Positions 9,168-17,799 of a stretch of DNA of 64,000 bases are shown here, one piece after another. The notes under the pieces were generated by a model that was not told where the DNA came from, did no database searches, and worked only from the letters and a program-made list of their open reading frames with translations. Both the position numbers and the translations under genes were made by a program. Within the stretch, counting starts at the first letter, position 1, and each line of letters opens with the position of its first letter. The stretch comes from Bacillus_BD oryzisoli (GTDB lineage Bacteria > Bacillota > Bacilli > Bacillales > Cytobacillaceae), in the NCBI RefSeq assembly GCF_036670025.1, contig NZ_CP137640.1, positions 282,001-346,000 on the forward strand, given 5' to 3'.

Positions 9168-9419
9168 ATGCGTAAGAATAGAAAATCATTTGAAGCGTTA
9201 GTACAAGATAATAAACAAGAATTACTAAAAGATAAACAAGCAATAGAAAAAATTGAAAAGCGTATAGAAACACGCCATGAGTTTAAAGGCTCACTTAACA
9301 CAGCTAACTTTGTTGGAAAACTTAGACATACTGATATTAGTACTCTAAAAGGACGTGATCAGTATGGAAAAGAAAAATCTATTCCAGTGGAAACATTAAC
9401 ATATTATATAATATCTTAA
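9168..9419 (+). CDS. FbpB-family small basic protein with an extra C-terminal segment
   Basis: The first 40 residues (MRKNRKSFEALVQDNKQELL..IEKRIETRH) match the FbpB family of small basic proteins. B. subtilis FbpB is Fur-regulated and helps the FsrA small RNA in iron sparing. FbpB proteins usually end near residue 45-50. Here the frame continues for about 40 more residues (GSLNTANFVGKLRHTDISTLKGRDQYG..), which I do not recognise and which may be a fused second small protein. GAAAGAAG precedes the ATG. No clear Fur box is seen upstream. The last codons overlap the likely -10 of the riboswitch transcript. Confidence 0.65.
   Translation: MRKNRKSFEALVQDNKQELLKDKQAIEKIEKRIETRHEFKGSLNTANFVGKLRHTDISTLKGRDQYGKEKSIPVETLTYYIIS
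9407..9412 (+). promoter_or_regulatory. likely -10 element (TATAAT) for the Mn riboswitch transcript
   Basis: A perfect TATAAT lies inside the last codons of the FbpB-like gene, about 13 bases before the riboswitch core. The -35 region is poor, so this is a position-based inference. Confidence 0.4.
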
Positions 9420-9424
9420 CCTCG

Positions 9425-9519
9425 TAAAGTGGAGTAGCGTCAGGTTTAAACTGAAAAAAAGTCGTCATTACAAGGATTACACCATCGGCTATGTTGGCAT
9501 GCTTAGCAAGACCTTTGCC
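9425..9519 (+). promoter_or_regulatory. yybP-ykoY manganese riboswitch
   Basis: The conserved blocks are present in order: AAAGTGGAGTAGCGTCAGG at the 5' side of P1/P2, GTCGTCATT, ACACCATCGGCTATGTTGGCA, then TTAGCAAGACCTTTGCC at the 3' side. This is the yybP-ykoY class, which senses Mn2+ and usually turns expression on. The consensus AAAGGGGAG is AAAGTGGAG here. Its 3' strand overlaps the 5' arm of the following terminator, giving the expected switch. The gene downstream is a TerC protein, the standard partner. Confidence 0.93.
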
Positions 9520-9548
9520 TAATTAGCATGAAAAGGTCTCTTTTTTTT
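9509..9548 (+). terminator. riboswitch expression-platform terminator
   Basis: AGACCTTT (9509-9516) pairs with AAAGGTCT (9532-9539), followed by an eight-T run. The 5' arm is also the 3' strand of riboswitch P1, so Mn2+ binding should prevent terminator formation. Confidence 0.9.
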
Positions 9549-9570
9549 ACTTATATAGGGAGGAATATTA

Positions 9571-10287
9571 ATGGAAATGGAATTTTTAACATCACTTTTT
9601 ATGATTATTGCCATTGATTTGGTACTAGCAGGCGATAATGCGATACTAATTGGGCTTGCGGCAAGGAATCTACCTGTACATCAACAAAAGAAAGTGATTT
9701 TATGGGGATCAATTGGAGCTATTATTATTCGTACAATTGCAACTCTTGCAGTTGTATGGCTTTTGAATATACCGGGATTACATTTAGTTGGAGGTCTCCT
9801 TCTTGTCATTATTGCATACAAGCTGCTAGTTGAAGAAGATAAACAAGATGATATTAAAGCGGGAGACAATTTTTGGGCAGCCATTAGAACAGTAATTATA
9901 GCCGATGCATTAATGGGATTAGATAATGTATTAGCAGTAGCAGGTGCAGCGCACGGTAATACTTTGCTTGTCATAATTGGACTGCTTATTTCTGTACCTG
10001 TTGTGATGTGGGGGAGTACTTTAATCTTGAAATGGATTGAACGATTCCCAGTTATTATCAAAATTGGATCGGCAATCTTAGCTTGGACAGCATCGAAAAT
10101 GATAGTAGGTGAACCCTTCATAAAAGAATTTTTCACAAATCCTTTCATTAAATATGGATTCGAAATAGTAGTCATTGCAGGAGTTATTATTGTTGGAAAA
10201 CTAAAGGAGAATAAAGAGGTATTGAAGAATGAAGAAGAACGTGTAAATAATGAAATGAAGGAAGTACAAAAGGCCGGGTCGAATTAA
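9571..10287 (+). CDS. TerC-family membrane protein, manganese exporter (MeeF/MeeY type)
   Basis: This 238-residue integral membrane protein has about seven helices and the two acidic TerC motifs: LAGDNA near residues 20-25, and DALMGLDN later in the protein. In B. subtilis the TerC proteins YkoY (MeeY) and YceF (MeeF) export Mn2+ and help metallate secreted enzymes. AGGGAGGAAT precedes the ATG. The upstream Mn riboswitch strongly supports an Mn role. The last 30 residues form a charged cytoplasmic tail. Confidence 0.92.
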   Translation: MEMEFLTSLFMIIAIDLVLAGDNAILIGLAARNLPVHQQKKVILWGSIGAIIIRTIATLAVVWLLNIPGLHLVGGLLLVIIAYKLLVEEDKQDDIKAGDNFWAAIRTVIIADALMGLDNVLAVAGAAHGNTLLVIIGLLISVPVVMWGSTLILKWIERFPVIIKIGSAILAWTASKMIVGEPFIKEFFTNPFIKYGFEIVVIAGVIIVGKLKENKEVLKNEEERVNNEMKEVQKAGSN

Positions 10288-11161
10288 AGGTATTTCTGAG
10301 ATAAGTTTATTTAACTGGGTGTCGTTTTCCGCCCAACGGCTGAAAATAGAAAGGCAGCCCTGTATATGATATCTAACAAAGTACCTTCATTCTTCAATAA
10401 TTTCTTTTTGGCCTTTTACTTTATCTATGTCTACCCAAAGGATAAACTTATCAATATTATCTTAAAAGTTGATTCGAAATTTGATGAAATTTTTTGGTGA
10501 TAGAAATATTTGTGTATTTTTTAAAAATTAAAGAATCAATAATTATAAACGTTTTTTCTTAAGATATGAAATTGTCCTGGTTTTAATCTTCAAATAACCC
10601 AATCTCGTAATGAGGTGATGAAGAGCCATAATGATTAATTTAATTATTCAATAAAAGGCGCAATCTTTGTATAAGGGATTGTGTCTTTTTTTGGTTAAGC
10701 AAGGGCTTCATGGATGTGTTTTCTCAGTTAATCTTTATGGTTCCCTATGCTTGAATTCATACTTGCTAGCTACAAAAAAATTGGGCTTATGTACGTATAA
10801 TATCGAATTTGGTTTCCTTCAGAAAGTAAATCCCACATTAGAATTTCCAACCATAATCACATGTGATTTTAAAGTAATAAATGAAAACAGGGGTTGTGAT
10901 AACTCAGGTTTAGATTTTTTATGTAATGTAAAATAAATTCAGTCTATATATGTATATTAGTTGTAATAGTTAAAAAAGTCACTTTAACGTTAATATTTCA
11001 GTGTTCGAAAAAGTTCCATTTAATGTATAGATATGAAATTGAATATTTCAGGGAGAACTAAAAGGGGTCCTACGTAATGCCTTAATGGAAGAATGCATGC
11101 TTGGAGATGCTGGATTGATGACAGGTCATTGAAGACTTCCTTACACCAATGATTGACATTG
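10288..11161. other. long spacer with one terminator-like hairpin
   Basis: No convincing gene is seen. An open frame at 10667-10936 begins inside the hairpin and looks like chance. At about 11050-11190 a plus-strand reading gives GELKGVLRNALMEECMLGDA and, after a shift, IEDFLTPMIDIVKAVELDYQ, which looks like a decayed gene that I cannot name. Confidence 0.4.
10657..10692 (+). terminator. rho-independent terminator without an adjacent intact gene
   Basis: GGCGCAATC pairs with GATTGTGTC through two G-U pairs, and a T-run follows. The nearest upstream gene ends about 370 bases away, so it may belong to a lost gene. Confidence 0.6.
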
Positions 11162-11896
11162 TCAAAGCAGTTGAGCTTGATTATCAACGGGAATCGGCTC
11201 AATCCTCATATTGCGGTAGCGCATGGATGTCCAGGCAACCGGAAAACCCGGGTCTTTGACAGAAACTAAGTCGCCTTTCTGCAGGAGGGCTTGTGCAATG
11301 ATATCCATCGTCTGCCTTGCCCCTAAGGTGAGAAGAATTTGATTGGGCTGAACATGAATGCCTCTTTCAATGGCTAAGTAGCGGCTGATTTGTTCCCTTA
11401 CAGAGTATAATCCGTAAGGGGAGCTTTAGCCCCAGTCAAAGACATTTTCCTCTCTCATCGCCGAATTAGAAGCACGCCGCCATAATTTTTGAAAGGTTGG
11501 ATCAATATAAGGCACATGAAGACGAAAGTCTATTTCTGCTTTTTCATCATGATCTACCTCAGGCCAGTGATCAACCCCCTCCGATTTCTCTTCTAGGAAA
11601 GGTTTCGACGGAATTACAGGAACAGTATGTTCAGCCTTTTCACCATTGTTATCAGGCATAATCTCACACACCCGTGTCCCACCTCTGCGTGAGGTTATGA
11701 CATATCCCCGAGATTGCAGTTCTTCGTAAGCAATCTGCACACTAGATCTTGAAATCGAAAGCTCCTGTGCCAGCTGACGGGTAGGAACCAACGGATCACC
11801 CGGTGCAAGCTGTCCATTTGTAATATATTCAATCACCTAATCCACAATCTGTAACCAAATTGTTCTTTTATCCTTTTTATCGAGTTTAATATACAT
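11162..11896 (-). pseudogene. MocR-type (GntR-HTH + aminotransferase-fold) regulator, decayed
   Basis: A single minus-strand frame from ATG 11896 to TGA 11162 encodes a GntR-type winged helix (PTRQLAQELSISRSSVQIAYEELQSRGYV) and the first part of a PLP-dependent aminotransferase-like domain (YGLYSVREQISRYLAIERGI, then LLTLGARQTMDIIAQALL). Two in-frame stops break it, one just before VIEYITNGQLAPG and one after MREENVFDWG. The frame ends about halfway through the usual length of roughly 470 residues. MocR regulators include PdxR, GabR and the ectoine regulator EnuR. It lies next to relics of an ALDH and an M24 hydrolase. Confidence 0.85.
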
Positions 11897-11955
11897 AAAT
11901 ATCCAAACTCCTAACCAATGAATATGGATTGTTATTACTATCATAAAATAGTTTT

Positions 11956-12174
11956 ATGGATAAATCCATATTTTTTGTGTCAGGCACTGAAACTACCATT
12001 TTACGAGATATAGATACTATTATGATCATGATGCATGAAGAAACGTTTAGACCTGTCGCACCAGTACAAAAGTTTTCCTACGATGAAGAAACTATTTTTA
12101 GAAAACCATACACCTTATTCGATTTTCCTGACGTAGCCCCATATTTATCGGATTTTTTTAGTTATATTGTCTAA
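11956..12174 (+). pseudogene. aldehyde dehydrogenase C-terminal remnant
   Basis: The reading TTILRDID..IMMHEETFRPVAPVQKFSYDEETI matches the segment of succinate-semialdehyde-type dehydrogenases usually written MHEETFGPVAPVQKF, with the conserved Gly changed to Arg. Only about 40 residues are recognisable; the rest of the frame is junk. It is a relic, not a working enzyme. Confidence 0.7.
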
Positions 12175-12358
12175 AAAGCAGAAAAAAATCTTCATACAAT
12201 TTGTGTATTGTTTAGGTTTTTTATTCTTGTTAATCTAATAAATATACAGAAAACTCAGAACTTTCTTATGGATTGTTATATAAGAAGGTTGGAAAGGTAG
12301 TGATATTTCAGTGTTATGTAAAGAAACTGAGTTTCCTTAGAGGATTCATAAGATAAAA

Positions 12359-12655
12359 ATGAAAAAGCAGGAATGCGGATTTGATGTCTTAATTAGTACG
12401 AATCCCGCTCATATGAATGACTTGTCAGGGTATGATGGTTATTCATATTACTTGTGCAAGAACTAATGATTACATCGGATAAGGACGAGCCTATATGGAT
12501 GTGAAGGGATGGATGCTGATGATACGAAATGACCACAAGGATGCATGAGGAACATATAAGCGGATACAGTGATCATTTTGTACAATCGGACACTAGCTAT
12601 CTGACGCAATAGTTTTCACAAATAATAGCAGTACATACTTTACTTGAAATGTACT
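12359..12655 (+). pseudogene. N-terminal relic of an M24-family hydrolase (ectoine hydrolase-like)
   Basis: The first reading (GFDVLISTNPAHMNDLSGYDGYSYYL) is close to the intact DoeA-like protein at 17800-18990 (GIEVLIVTNPANMNYLSGYNSWSFYV). After stops and a shift it continues as DKDEPIWM and TTRMHEEHISGYSDHFVQSDT, again matching the same region of that protein in order. Only about 100 residues of the N-terminal domain remain. It is a second, degraded member of the same family 5 kb from the working gene. Confidence 0.75.
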
Positions 12656-13039
12656 AAACCAATTAGGCTTGAATAACCGCTTTTAATGAAAGCGTTTTCT
12701 TAATTATGACGAGAAATAAAGAAAATAGTAGCGGCTTTAAAGATTGAAGTTCAATATAAAAAGTTCCACCGAATTTAATTTACAACATGTATGAAATAAC
12801 ACTGGGATTTGACCCCATCAATGCCCGCAGCTTTCCCGTAAAACAAAGACTTGAATGGAAGCAAGTTATCAAGATAATCGCCTTAAAATCAAAAAATAGT
12901 ATTAGGTACCTTCAATTCTATTTTCGCTCAAATTGCATAAGTATCGTTTTTCCTTTTATTTGAACGAATATCTATCAATCTACTCAAGAAAATTTTTTAT
13001 CTTATAAATGTAATGAAGATGGATGGAGGAAAATTAAAT
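12656..13039. other. AT-rich spacer upstream of the MFS transporter
   Basis: I see no gene here. A short reading NMYEITLGFDPINARSFPVKQ at about 12785-12850 may be another scrap of decayed coding sequence, but I cannot assign it. The promoter of the transporter is presumably in the last 100 bases. Confidence 0.4.
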
Positions 13040-14488
13040 ATGAGTAATTTAAAAAAAGAGGATATTATTGTTGTAGATACGAAGGTTGCTAAGCAAACTG
13101 TTGTCGTTACTTCGCTTGGTAATGCAATGGAATGGTTTGACTTTGGTCTCTATGCGTATTTAGCTGTTACGATTGGTAAAGTTTTTTTTCCTGAGATTGA
13201 CCCTGCCCATCAATTGATTTATGCATTTGCTACTTTTGCCATTGCATTTATCGCACGTCCAGTCGGCGGTTTTGTTTTTGGGATGTTGGGAGATCGAGTG
13301 GGCCGAAAGAAAGTCCTCTCTCTTACACTAATAATGATGGCCGCTTCTACATTATTTATCGGCCTCATTCCAAGCTATTCCACTATCGGTATTGCAGCTC
13401 CTATCTTGCTACTGATTGCCAGGTTAGTCCAAGGGTTTTCAACTGGAGGCGAATATGCGGGTGCCATGACTTATATAGCTGAATCAACATCGGATAAAAA
13501 ACGAGGTTTTTTAACAAGTGGTTTAGAGGTTGGAACAGTTGTAGGTTTTTGTGCCAGTGCCGCATTAGTCACTCTTTTGACATACCTTATCGGTCCTGAC
13601 CGAATGGTTGAATGGGGTTGGCGAATCCCATTTTTAATTGCTGGACCTATGGGATTTATTGGTTTTTATTTGCGTTCTCGCTTAGAGGAAACGCCTGCAT
13701 TCAAGGCGATGGAAGAAGCAAAGGAAGATGATCGTCATCGTGCTTCTTTGAAAGAAATTTTGACAAACCATTGGAAGCCTCTTTTCATTTGCATAGGAAT
13801 TGTGTTCTTTTATAACACATCGCTATATATGGTTCTCACGTATATGCCATCTTATTTAACTCAAGAACTTGGCTACGGTGAAACAAAAGGATTAGTTTTT
13901 AATCTTCTTGTGATGATTTTGCTGATTCCGATTATTTTAGGGATGGGTTATTGGAGCGATCGCATTGGCCGCAACAAAATTGTTAAAGGAGCTCTAATTG
14001 GTACGATATTACTTAGTGTACCAGCCTTTATCATGATGAGTTCAAACAACAACCTTGTTGTTTTTGCTGGATTGTTAATCCTTGGCATTACGCTCGCTGC
14101 CTTTCAAGGTGCTCTTCCTGCAACATTACCATCCCTATTTTTTACTAAGGTACGTTACGGCTCGCTTGCGATCACGTATAATGTTTCTACCTCTTTATTT
14201 GGTGGTACAACCCCGCTAGTTATTGCTTGGCTCGTGAGTCTGACGAAGAACAGCATGGTCCCTGCCTATTACTTGATGGCAGTTTGTATCATCGGACTTG
14301 TAGTCGTTGGCTTTTTTGTAAAAGAAACAGCCGGCAGGTCGTTACGCGGATCTGCACCAACTGTAGATGATCCAAGCGAAATCAATGAACTATTGAAAAA
14401 CCCAGATAAGGCTCTCTGGTGGAAAGAAGAATTGCCAGTAGAAGCAGTGGTAGAAGGTAAGTTTAATCCAAACGTCACTGCAAAATAA
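13040..14488 (+). CDS. MFS transporter, ProP-like metabolite:H+ symporter (possible ectoine importer)
   Basis: This protein of about 482 residues has 12 predicted membrane helices and the marks of the ProP/metabolite:H+ symporter subfamily: NAMEWFDFGLYAYLAV in helix 1, RPVGGFVFGMLGDRVGRKK in the loop between helices 2 and 3, and LLIARLVQGFSTGGEYAG in helix 4. ProP itself takes up proline, betaine and ectoine. I chose ATG 13040 because TGGAGG lies about 11 bases upstream; the frame is open back to 13013. It precedes the ectoine-type genes, so uptake of that substrate is inferred. A terminator closes the gene. Confidence 0.85.
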   Translation: MSNLKKEDIIVVDTKVAKQTVVVTSLGNAMEWFDFGLYAYLAVTIGKVFFPEIDPAHQLIYAFATFAIAFIARPVGGFVFGMLGDRVGRKKVLSLTLIMMAASTLFIGLIPSYSTIGIAAPILLLIARLVQGFSTGGEYAGAMTYIAESTSDKKRGFLTSGLEVGTVVGFCASAALVTLLTYLIGPDRMVEWGWRIPFLIAGPMGFIGFYLRSRLEETPAFKAMEEAKEDDRHRASLKEILTNHWKPLFICIGIVFFYNTSLYMVLTYMPSYLTQELGYGETKGLVFNLLVMILLIPIILGMGYWSDRIGRNKIVKGALIGTILLSVPAFIMMSSNNNLVVFAGLLILGITLAAFQGALPATLPSLFFTKVRYGSLAITYNVSTSLFGGTTPLVIAWLVSLTKNSMVPAYYLMAVCIIGLVVVGFFVKETAGRSLRGSAPTVDDPSEINELLKNPDKALWWKEELPVEAVVEGKFNPNVTAK

Positions 14489-14506
14489 CATAGGAATAAA
14501 TATCGT

Positions 14507-14543
14507 AAAACACCTTATAAAGGACTTACTTATGAGGTGTTTT
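14507..14543 (+). terminator. rho-independent terminator after the MFS gene
   Basis: AAAACACCT pairs with AGGTGTTTT around a 19-base loop, and the 3' arm ends in T's. Confidence 0.65.
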
Positions 14544-14777
14544 ACCTTTGTTTGAGTCGATTAGTATTTCCAGATGATAAACTAGTGCAATAAATCACGT
14601 GCTTGATTGACTTCTCATTGGTGCACGAAAACTTACAGACGAATATCACCTTAATAACAGTCAAATCAAAAATCACTAAAAAAATACTATTGACACAAAA
14701 ATATTTTGTATATTAAGAATTATTGCAATATATCGATAATTAGATATAATAAAAATATAGGATATGGGGTGGATTTA

Positions 14778-15785
14778 TTGATCAAGGCATATGAAAGATT
14801 ACAAAGTGGGCAGTTCATTCAAAAAATATGGAAAGCAAGAAAACAAATTAAACCAATAATTTCAACAACCTCATTGATTCATTCCTTACCTCTCTCTGAA
14901 AAAGTAGACTCAAATGTCTATCTTAAACTAGAAAATCTTCAGAAAACGGGGTCCTTTAAGGTTCGTGGAGCGGCTAATAAAATTTTAAATTTGACCGAAG
15001 AAGAAAAAAGATGTGGGGTCGCAACATTTTCAACAGGGAATCATGGTTTGGCAGTTGCTTATGTTGCTCAAAAATTAGGTATACAATCTACCATTTGTAT
15101 ATCCAACCGTGTTCCGAAGGCAAAAGTAGATGCATTAAAAAAATCTGGTGCACAAATTGAAATGATTGGGGACAGTCAAGACGATGCAGAGAAATATTGC
15201 TATGAACTCGAAGAAAGGTATGGTATGACAGTCGTTAAGCCATTTGATGATCTTGATGTTATTGCTGGTCAAGGAACCATTGGATTTGAGATTCTCGAGG
15301 AAGTCCCCGATCTTGAGGCATTGCTTGTTCCGTTATCAGGTGGAGGTTTATTAGCAGGTACAGCTCTTGCGTTAAAATCTATTAATCCGTCTATTCAAGT
15401 GATTGGCGTCTCAATGGAGAGATCACCTGTCATGTATGAAAGCATTAAAGTAGGAAATCCGGTCGTGCTGAGAGAACAGTATACATTAGCTGATAGTTTG
15501 CTAGGTGGGATAGGATTAAATAATGAGTATACTTTTAACATGATTAAAGAAAACGTTGATGATCTTCTTCTCGTTTCTGAAGAGGAAATTGCTGAAGGAA
15601 TGGGATTCATGATAGATGCCCACCGAATGGTTGTTGAAGGAGCCGCTGCTGTTGGTATGGCAGCAATTTTAAATAAAAAATTATCAAAAATATATAGAAA
15701 AATTGGAACGATCGTTACTGGATGTAATGTTGATTTATCTGTTGTCACTCATGTCCTTCAAAACTATGTACAAAAGGATGGATAA
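14778..15785 (+). CDS. eutB: PLP-dependent threonine dehydratase-like enzyme, hydroxyectoine utilisation EutB type
   Basis: This 335-residue fold-type II PLP enzyme carries its PLP lysine at K61 (TGSFKVRGAANK) and the glycine-rich phosphate loop PLSGGGLLAG. Alone it could be a threonine/serine dehydratase. Beside an EutC-like cyclodeaminase and a DoeA-like hydrolase it fits EutB, which with EutC (and usually EutA) converts 5-hydroxyectoine to ectoine. TTG 14778 is chosen because GGGGTGG lies 5 bases upstream; the frame is open further back without a site. No eutA homologue is seen. The family is certain; the EutB role is inferred. Confidence 0.75.
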   Translation: MIKAYERLQSGQFIQKIWKARKQIKPIISTTSLIHSLPLSEKVDSNVYLKLENLQKTGSFKVRGAANKILNLTEEEKRCGVATFSTGNHGLAVAYVAQKLGIQSTICISNRVPKAKVDALKKSGAQIEMIGDSQDDAEKYCYELEERYGMTVVKPFDDLDVIAGQGTIGFEILEEVPDLEALLVPLSGGGLLAGTALALKSINPSIQVIGVSMERSPVMYESIKVGNPVVLREQYTLADSLLGGIGLNNEYTFNMIKENVDDLLLVSEEEIAEGMGFMIDAHRMVVEGAAAVGMAAILNKKLSKIYRKIGTIVTGCNVDLSVVTHVLQNYVQKDG

Positions 15786-15857
15786 ATTATATCTTCTTAT
15801 GAAAGCTGGACGTCCAATTAGAAACTCCAAAATCATTACAAAGGAGAGATGGTGAAC

Positions 15858-17558
15858 ATGCTGCATGTCAGTGATATTATCGAGCTTCCCCTATTGAAAA
15901 ACTCCAAAATAAAATCAGGTAAAGAGGTTTTAGGTAACAGGTTGATTGAATGGGTTTCGGTTATTGAAAGTCCCGTTGAAAACTTTGTCAGAGAAAATGA
16001 ATTTGTACTAAGTACAGGAATTGGCTGTTATGAGGATATTGATATTCTATTAGAATTTGTAAAAGATGTATATAATTCGGGGGCATCAGCATTAGCCATT
16101 GCTACAGGCCGCTACATATTTGAAATTCCTGAAGAAATCATACAATTTGCAGAAGAAAGAAATTTTATTTTAATTGAAATTCCATGGGAGATTCGCTTCG
16201 CTGATATCATTCATGAAGTGATGAGAGAATTAAACGTGATTCAACAGCAGGATTCAAAACGTTCAAATGGGATTCATCAAAAGTTAATTCAAATGATTTT
16301 AGATGGTAAAAACCTAGGGCAAATTTCAAATTATGTAGAAGAAGAGCTGGACCTTCCCATTTTAATTTTAGACAAGAAGGGAAACCAGGTAGCTGGCAGT
16401 GCTAAACAATCAAAGGTCTTTAGTATAAGAAATCAATTAATTAAAATGCAAAAAAATCAAGAAGCCTCCAACCATCCGTTACATTCTAAAATAAGAAAAA
16501 TATCTGATGAAGAATCGAACTTGTATCATCTCCCCATTCAAACAAATGGAGTACATGAAGGGGAAATATGTGTTCTTTCTAATATAAAGTATCAGTTGAA
16601 TCAGCAAGAGATTCATATTATTGAACATGCTATGATGGCTTGTGCATTATGGTTTTCTCGAAATAGTGTCGTTACGAAAGCTGAGATGCGCTTGCAAAAT
16701 GACTTTTTATTAAGGATGATCAGGGGTGAGAATCTATCTGAGGAATATAAAATGACGCAAGCAGAGCAGTTTCAATACAATTTGAATATCCCCTATGAAT
16801 GTATTATTGGGTATCCAGAGAATTTAGCATCATTGATGGAAAAAGAGCATAAAAGACACCCCAAAAATAATAATTGGCTAGAAAAAATGATTATTTATAT
16901 AAAGGAAGAATTGCTATTTGCAGCAGAAGCTGTTAAACATCAAATGCTATTTGCTTATGAAGGAGATCTGATTATTATTTTTTTAGAAGTAACGAAAGAA
17001 TCTAATACTGATTCAGTTAATCATTTTTTAGATTTGGTTGAACGAAGATTAAAACATTTATTTCCTAGTTTAACTTTTTCATGGGGAATCGGAAAACATA
17101 AAGATGGGAATGGAGACTTTTCCCAAAGTTTCAAAAAAGCTAAAGCGGCATTAGATATGGGAAGGACTCAAATTGGAATTGGAAAACGGGTAAATTTTGA
17201 TGAAATGCGCATGAATCGGTTATTACTCAATTTGGCAATAAATGAAGAAGTGCAAGAAATCATAGCTGCCCCTATTTTACCATTGGTTGAATATGACGAG
17301 AAACGGGATATGGATTTAATTAATACGTTCAAAGCTTATAACAGAAATAGTGGAAATGTAAGTCAAACAGCACGTGAACTTAATCTTCACCGTCAATCAC
17401 TTTTATACCGGTTAAGAAAAATTGAATCATTAACAGGACTATCACTCGTTAATCCAGATGATCTTTTCCTGTTGGATTTTAGTATTCGAGTTTGGTCAAC
17501 AGGTGTCATTAAGAGAGAACAAATCAATACAAATCTCTCTAATATAAATGGATTGTAA
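15858..17558 (+). CDS. PucR/CdaR-family transcriptional regulator
   Basis: This 566-residue regulator has an N-terminal PucR ligand domain (MLHVSDIIELPLLKNSKIKSG, residues 1-125), a middle sensor region, and a C-terminal PucR-type HTH (FKAYNRNSGNVSQTARELNLHRQSLLYRLRKIESLTG). Such proteins often activate neighbouring catabolic operons in response to a substrate. Possible starts are ATG 15849, GTG 15852 and ATG 15858; AAGGAG is too close to the first, so I use 15858, which also matches the usual N-terminus. It lies inside the proposed ectoine set. Known ectoine loci use EnuR (MocR type) or DoeX (Lrp type), so a PucR regulator would be a variation. Confidence 0.88.
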   Translation: MLHVSDIIELPLLKNSKIKSGKEVLGNRLIEWVSVIESPVENFVRENEFVLSTGIGCYEDIDILLEFVKDVYNSGASALAIATGRYIFEIPEEIIQFAEERNFILIEIPWEIRFADIIHEVMRELNVIQQQDSKRSNGIHQKLIQMILDGKNLGQISNYVEEELDLPILILDKKGNQVAGSAKQSKVFSIRNQLIKMQKNQEASNHPLHSKIRKISDEESNLYHLPIQTNGVHEGEICVLSNIKYQLNQQEIHIIEHAMMACALWFSRNSVVTKAEMRLQNDFLLRMIRGENLSEEYKMTQAEQFQYNLNIPYECIIGYPENLASLMEKEHKRHPKNNNWLEKMIIYIKEELLFAAEAVKHQMLFAYEGDLIIIFLEVTKESNTDSVNHFLDLVERRLKHLFPSLTFSWGIGKHKDGNGDFSQSFKKAKAALDMGRTQIGIGKRVNFDEMRMNRLLLNLAINEEVQEIIAAPILPLVEYDEKRDMDLINTFKAYNRNSGNVSQTARELNLHRQSLLYRLRKIESLTGLSLVNPDDLFLLDFSIRVWSTGVIKREQINTNLSNINGL

Positions 17559-17605
17559 AAAAGGGAGTTTGGTACAGGGATACTCTGTACCAAACTCCCT
17601 TTTTT
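17557..17605 (+). terminator. strong rho-independent terminator after the PucR gene
   Basis: A perfect stem of about 21 bp (AAAAAAGGGAGTTTGGTACAG and its complement) around a short loop ends in a T-run. It separates eutB-pucR from the doeA-like operon. Confidence 0.93.
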
Positions 17606-17799
17606 ACATACTTTTCAAGTAAAAACTCTGTTAAAAAAGAAAAAAGGTCTACTATATGATTCAAATTGTATAAAAACAATTTCTGAAAATTCATACATAT
17701 TAGCGAATGTTTTATTGAAGCATTCCCTCTATAATGAAATTAACAAATGGTCATAACTTTTTAAAACACAATATTGATACAGTAAAGCGAGGGAATATG

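Noticed and set aside
9681..10175. 164-codon frame antisense to terC
   Set aside because: Composition follows from the complementary membrane-protein codons; the sense gene is certain.
10667..10936. 89-codon open frame
   Set aside because: It starts inside a terminator hairpin and has no start-site signal or recognisable motif.
14778..15785. Calling the gene a biosynthetic threonine deaminase (ilvA)
   Set aside because: It lacks the C-terminal ACT-like regulatory domain and sits among ectoine-type genes, so the EutB-like reading is better, though not proven.
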